A stretch of DNA of 64,000 nt from Eretmocerus hayati (Eukaryota; Arthropoda; Insecta; Hymenoptera; Aphelinidae): assembly GCA_029851415.1 (NCBI GenBank), contig CM056744.1:98985338-99049337 (forward strand). Reading direction: 5' to 3'. The position numbers and the translations under genes were made by a program. The notes under the pieces were generated by a model. That model worked only from the letters and a program-made list of their open reading frames with translations. It was not told the DNA's origin and made no database searches. Below, piece by piece: positions 59,520-64,000 of the stretch; position 1 is the stretch's first letter; every line of letters starts with the position of its first letter.

Positions 59520-60515
59520 TCTTTTTTTCAATAAAATTCATATTTCTCAAATCACATGAGAGATACGATTATGCGACTTACAGCATTCGAAAAGTCTTGA
59601 AAAACCTGTTTAAATCGATCTTGTATATTTGAATTTGAGACTATGGGTGGCTTAAGCGGGCAAAAGAATGAAAAATACAAAAATATCTATTTCCCAGAAA
59701 GTCATTTTTTTATTCCTTGAAAATATTTGATGTGAAATGTAGTGTTCATTTATAAAGAAATGGTAGTCCCGAACAGTTTTTTGCGTCCTATAAAGGCCTG
59801 TTTTTGCTAGTTTCTGAAAATCCATTTTCCACGCCATACAAAATCGTCTATTTTCTGCGCCTGCGTAAGAATTTGGATTCTATTCTTGTAACTATTTTTA
59901 TTAGAAAGCTGAGAAAACCTTCCAAACCTTCCAATACAACGTCCAAAAGATCACTGGATCTCAAGAGGTGGGTCGAAAGGTACCGAAGGGAGACATCAGA
60001 GAAAATCCGTGCAGGGTGGCGAACACCTATACAAGCTGAGGGTTTATCTGCCATACGTTGCAGCTACGGTCCCAGTTCATGAGATTGACTTTGCCAAGGG
60101 GTCGTTTTGAGAGAAATTTTCTTGGCTTTCTAGTAATACTGGTTTCAGGAATCCGAATTCCTGCACATACGTAGAAAACAGACGATTTTCAATCGCCTAG
60201 AAAATAGATTCGCAGAAAATAGTATAAAAACAGGGCTTGAGACGCAAAAAAAGGTCCGGGACCATATTTTTCTGAAAAAAATAAAACATTTTATATCAAA
60301 TTTTCAAGGGAACAAAAAAGGCTCTTTTAGGAATTCATATTCTTGTATTTTTCATTCTTTTGCTTGCTCAAACCCCCCACAACACCAAAATCAATTCTAC
60401 AAGGCCGATTTTAATAGGTTTTTTCAAGACCTTTCGAATGCCGCAAACCGCATCCACAAATCTTTCGAGTGATTCGAGAAGTATGAATTTTTTGGACCGT
60501 ATATTCATCGAAATA
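59520..60515. repeat. Inner palindrome nested in the left arm
   Basis: 59520-59870 matches the reverse complement of 60160-60515. Shared phrases include GCATTCGAAA(A/G)GTCTTGAAA, GCAAAAGAATGAAAAATACA and GTCCC(G)GAAC...TTTTTTGCGTC. Identity is visibly lower than in the main arms, so it is older. The centre (59870-60160) is unique here. Confidence 0.7.
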
Positions 60516-60589
60516 AAGTAAATAATAAATAAAAAAAATTCCATTGCTCGATAACTAAAAAATGCCAAGTTCAAAACAGATTTTAGGGT

Positions 60590-60700
60590 CCTCGTAATGA
60601 AAATATATATCCGTACTTCCCTTGCAAGCCCATTTCGGGCACTGGAGGACATGTCCGTCTCGCTTCGCTCGACAGACTGGTGTCCGAAATGGGCTAACGT
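60590..60700. repeat. Fold-back repeat family, copy 2
   Basis: Inverse-orientation copy of the 45735-45935 unit. It contains AGCCCATTTCGGGCACTGG and its partner GTGTCCGAAATGGGCT around GTCTCGCTTCGCTCGACAG. It sits exactly where the left arm of the big palindrome gains extra sequence over the right arm. Confidence 0.65.
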
Positions 60701-63700
60701 ACTAACGAGGGGAGCACCAACCTTGCGGGTCGTGGATCTTGACGAAACTTTGGGAATCTTCTTGTTTTTGTGAGAAATGAATGTATCTCCAAGGATTAAG
60801 TACAATGGGCCTCCTATCCCGAGATACAGCTATGGAAATCAGCATTGTCCGTATAGGCCCATGTTAAACTGCCATATATATGAGTCATTCTGGAGCAAGC
60901 TGGACAAAACCGTCACCAGGGGGGTCTGGGAAAATTCCGCAAAAATTTTTTTCCATTAGTACTATGTTGAAATAGTACGAAAAATTTTTTTTCAGATTTT
61001 TTCGGCCCCCCCCCCCCTGTGGGCCCCAGGGCCCACGAAAGGGCCATTTTAGGCCCTTTTTTAGCCTATCCTAGAAAAATCATAGTTCCAACGCAATTCA
61101 ATATTTTTCAACGTACTTGGGCGCATTTTTCTCGTCAAGACTAGTACTTTTGAAAAAAAAATTGTCCAAGACCACTTAGTGAGCCTGACGACTTCTGCAA
61201 GCTATTCATTGAGAGCAAACTTTAGCGATTTTTGGGCTTGCTTCAAAGTGATGTAGCTCCGACTAGACATGTGATAATCGACTTTTACAAGTGGTCATTT
61301 TAAAGGTCTTGAAAAAACCTACAATTTGACCACCTGCAGAAGTCGATTATCGTACTTTTTATAGGAGCTGCTATAGCCGATACAAGTTGAGCTATTTACG
61401 AAAAAGTCGAAAATTCAGGACTCGATTCCAAAAATATATCTTAATTTTTTTCACGAAACTTGTGCGAAGATGTTCTTTCAGACATCTACTTTCAGTAAAA
61501 AAAATTTGGCGGAGGTTATTTTTTTTTTTATTTTTTTTACCGAGCATTACAAAATGCCGCATTTCGTGGTTTTAGCAAAAACGGCATCATCGACCACGGT
61601 CACATATGCTCCCATCTGGACTGATGTGCACCAATCTGTGTGAAAGTACTCCCCAAAATACCCCTAAGTACGTGTAAGAAGTTGCGGGGTCGAGCCTTCA
61701 GCCAGGAGCGAGCTGTAGGTTCTATTTACCGTGTCAAAAATAGGCATTATTTTGGCTATTCGAGCGTAAGCGACCGAGAGCATGATTTTACTTGTTCTGA
61801 CTCACAAATGAGATAATGGGCTAGAATGAGGATCCAAACATATTTTTCCGACTCAAAATGAACCTACAGCTCGCTCCTGGGTGGAGGCTCGTCCCCGCAA
61901 CTTCTTACACGTACTTGGGGGTACTTTGGGGAGTACTTTCACACAGATTGGTGCACATCAGTCCAGATGGGAGCATAGGTGACCGTGGTCGATGATGCCG
62001 TTTCTGCTAAAACCACGAAATGTGGCATTTTGTAACGCTCGGCAAAAAAAATAAAAAAAAATAACCTCCGCCAAATTTTTTTTACTGAAAGTAGATGTCT
62101 GAAAGAACATTTTCGCACAAGTTTCGTGAAAAAAAATTAAGATATATTTTTGGAATCGAGTCCTGAATTTTCGACTTTTTCGTAAATAGCTCAACTTGTA
62201 TCGGCTATAGCTCCTATAAAAAGTACGATAATCGACTTCTGCAGGTGGTCAAATTGTAGGTTTTTTCAAGACCTTCAAAATGACCACCTGCAAAAGTCGA
62301 TTATCACATGTCTAGTAGGAGCTAGATCGCTTTGATGCAGGCCCAAAAATCGCTAAAATTTGCTCTCAATAATTAGCTTGCAGAAGTCGTCAGGCTCACT
62401 AAGTGGCCTTGGACAATTTTTTTTTCAAAAGTACTAGTCTTGACGAGAAAAATGCGCCCAAGTACGTTGAAAAATATTGAATTGCGTTGGAACTATGATT
62501 TTCCTAGGATAGGCTAAAGAAGGGCCTAAAATGGTCCTTTTATGGGCCCTGGGGCCCACAGGGGGGCCGAAAAAATCTGAAAAAAAATTTTTCGTACTAT
62601 TTCAACATAGTACTGATGGAAAAAAATTTTTGCGGAATTTTCCCAGACCCCCCTGGTGACGGTTTTGTCCAGCTTGCTCCAGAATGACTCATATATATAT
62701 ATATACACACACACACTAACAATGCTAACCTACATAGCTGTATCTCGAGATAGGAAGCCCATTGGATCGAACCCTTGCAGATACTCCCACTTTTCACCAA
62801 AACAAGAAGATACCCAAAGTTTCGTCAAGATCCATGACCCGCAAAGTTGGTGCTCCCCTCGTCAGTACGGAAATACGCTATTTATTGGAAAAAAAGCCTC
62901 AAATTTTGTTGTTGGAGATAATTTAAAAGGATGAATCACAATGTCTCCCAAGTACCTGGAAAGTTATTATGGAATTCCATACTTTCATGGGTGGTAAAAT
63001 GTTCATATTTTGGACTATAAAACCGAATGGAAAAGCCAAATAAAAACAATCTGAGATATGACCCTTTTTCGTAGGCCTGTCTCACGTGGAATTACTCTAT
63101 TGTCATTTAAACGTGGATAAATCGACGCGTCAAATGGTATCTCAAACTGGAAAACTTGAGAACTTGAATATACTCCTTTTCAGACGAAGGTCAACACTTT
63201 AGAATCAAGAATTTGCTCGACAACGAAGCAATCATCCAAAACTCATACATTTCGTTTTTGTACTCCAATGTCGGACCGTTGTATATAATTAAGATAAAAT
63301 TGCAAATCTTCTGAATTTCGACCGTTAAAATTTTTACATACTCACAAAGAGTGGATCTTCAAAAATGAAAAGAATGTGACCAGTGCTACAAAATATTTGC
63401 AATTAAATTTCAAGGTCTATTATGTTGTGAAATTCCACTCCTTATAAATATACTCTAAGTGAGGTGAAAATAAAAAAGAATTCCTAACTTTGATCTTGGT
63501 ATACAAATTTCATTCCGACCATCAAAGAGACTCGTTATATCATTTCTACTAATTTTCTTGCGATAAATAGGGCTTATGCAATGAAATTAGAGAGGGATCA
63601 CAATCCAAACTATCAAAGTGGTTTCAATTTTTTAAGCGAAGAATATAAGCATCTTATCGACCAATCGATTTGCGGTCTATAATGCTTACTTGCAATCGAT

Positions 63701-63938
63701 GTAATCTTTAATTGCGTATCTTCTCTGTTATCTCATAATCATTCGCATTCGCCACATCATCAAATCAATGTTGCAAGAATTTAGGTTTACTCGAAGTATG
63801 GAAATAAAGTGAGATGAGTCGCTCGTACAACATTTTCATTCCTCCAAGATCAAGTATTTATAATACGTGTTACAAACCTCTATACATTTTCAGTTCCAGT
63901 TGGAACAAAAATTTCAACATACCGGTCCGGTACATAAT

Positions 63939-63939
<1 letters not shown>

Positions 63940-63980
<41 letters not shown>
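63940..63980. repeat. Poly(T) tract near the window end
   Basis: T41. It may be the tail of a minus-strand retroposon lying further right, outside the window. Confidence 0.85.
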
Positions 63981-64000
63981 CAACAAAACTTAGCGATCAG

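Larger units (their letters stand above)
59360..63110. repeat. Large nested palindrome of about 3.75 kb
   Basis: The main arms are 60698-61722 and 61860-62870, about 1 kb each, closely similar, around a 137-bp loop. Homology resumes further out: 59360-59540 matches the reverse complement of about 62875-63110 (shared GAGTAATTCCA ends, AAACAATCTGAGA, TTTAAATTATCTCCAACAAC). The left side has an extra 59540-60697 block with no partner on the right. Inside the arms the same peptide phrase (FWSKLDKTVTRGVWENSAK) appears in both, with no recognised domain. This is probably a fold-back-type transposon. Confidence 0.8.

Noticed and set aside
59804..60082. 92-codon plus-strand frame at the core of the inner palindrome
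   Set aside because: Not recognised; could be a relic of a transposon gene, but I cannot support a family.
60368..60805. 145-codon minus-strand frame, the longest single frame of the right half
   Set aside because: It runs across palindrome and hairpin repeat borders and shows no domain; explained by repeat structure.

Overview
The window is nuclear DNA from an insect. It is A+T rich, has short introns with GT/AG borders inside genes and very long introns and intergenic DNA elsewhere, and carries several families of short inverted-repeat transposons. The best protein matches are to conserved animal families: ribosomal protein eL8/RpL7A, FAM32A, an ELOVL very-long-chain fatty acid elongase, and a Cys-rich arthropod secreted protein. 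Short CCTAACCTAA motifs are common, which would suit Hymenoptera, but the order cannot be fixed from the sequence.

Layout. (1) 1-7.6 kb is gene dense. RpL7A lies on the minus strand (359-2167, six coding exons) with a box C/D snoRNA in its last intron. A second, diverged copy of that snoRNA plus the start of the last exon lies just downstream (84-251). Head to head with RpL7A, 317 bp from ATG to ATG, is a nine-exon plus-strand gene for a secreted or surface Cys-rich protein (2485-5260). A decayed jockey-type LINE tail (about 5847-6239, minus) and the three-exon FAM32A gene (6596-7536, minus) follow. (2) 7.7-8.7 kb holds a TTA-flanked MITE and a strong fold-back of nearly 100 bp per arm. (3) 12.2-27.4 kb is one ELOVL elongase gene on the minus strand with seven coding positions. 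Its third position is represented by two alternative, homologous, phase-0 exons (20338-20421 and 21825-21905), which would give two isoforms differing in the CQPVDYS loop. (4) 27.5-64 kb contains no protein gene that I recognise. It holds microsatellites, TTAA-flanked and other MITEs, a 5S-rRNA-like fragment (about 45.2 kb), a structured fold-back family present at 45.7-46.15 and 60.6-60.7 kb, and a very large nested palindrome (about 59.36-63.11 kb) with arms of about 1 kb. Weak candidates for distant 5' untranslated exons of the elongase (minus-strand donors at 43.2 and 58.0 kb) and one orphan coding-exon candidate (44.5 kb, plus) are noted with low confidence.

How the genes relate: RpL7A and its snoRNA both serve ribosome production; FAM32A acts in the spliceosome; the elongase acts in ER lipid synthesis. 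No shared pathway is implied. The most interesting points are the elongase exon pair, the duplicated snoRNA/exon unit at RpL7A, and the nested palindrome near the right end.
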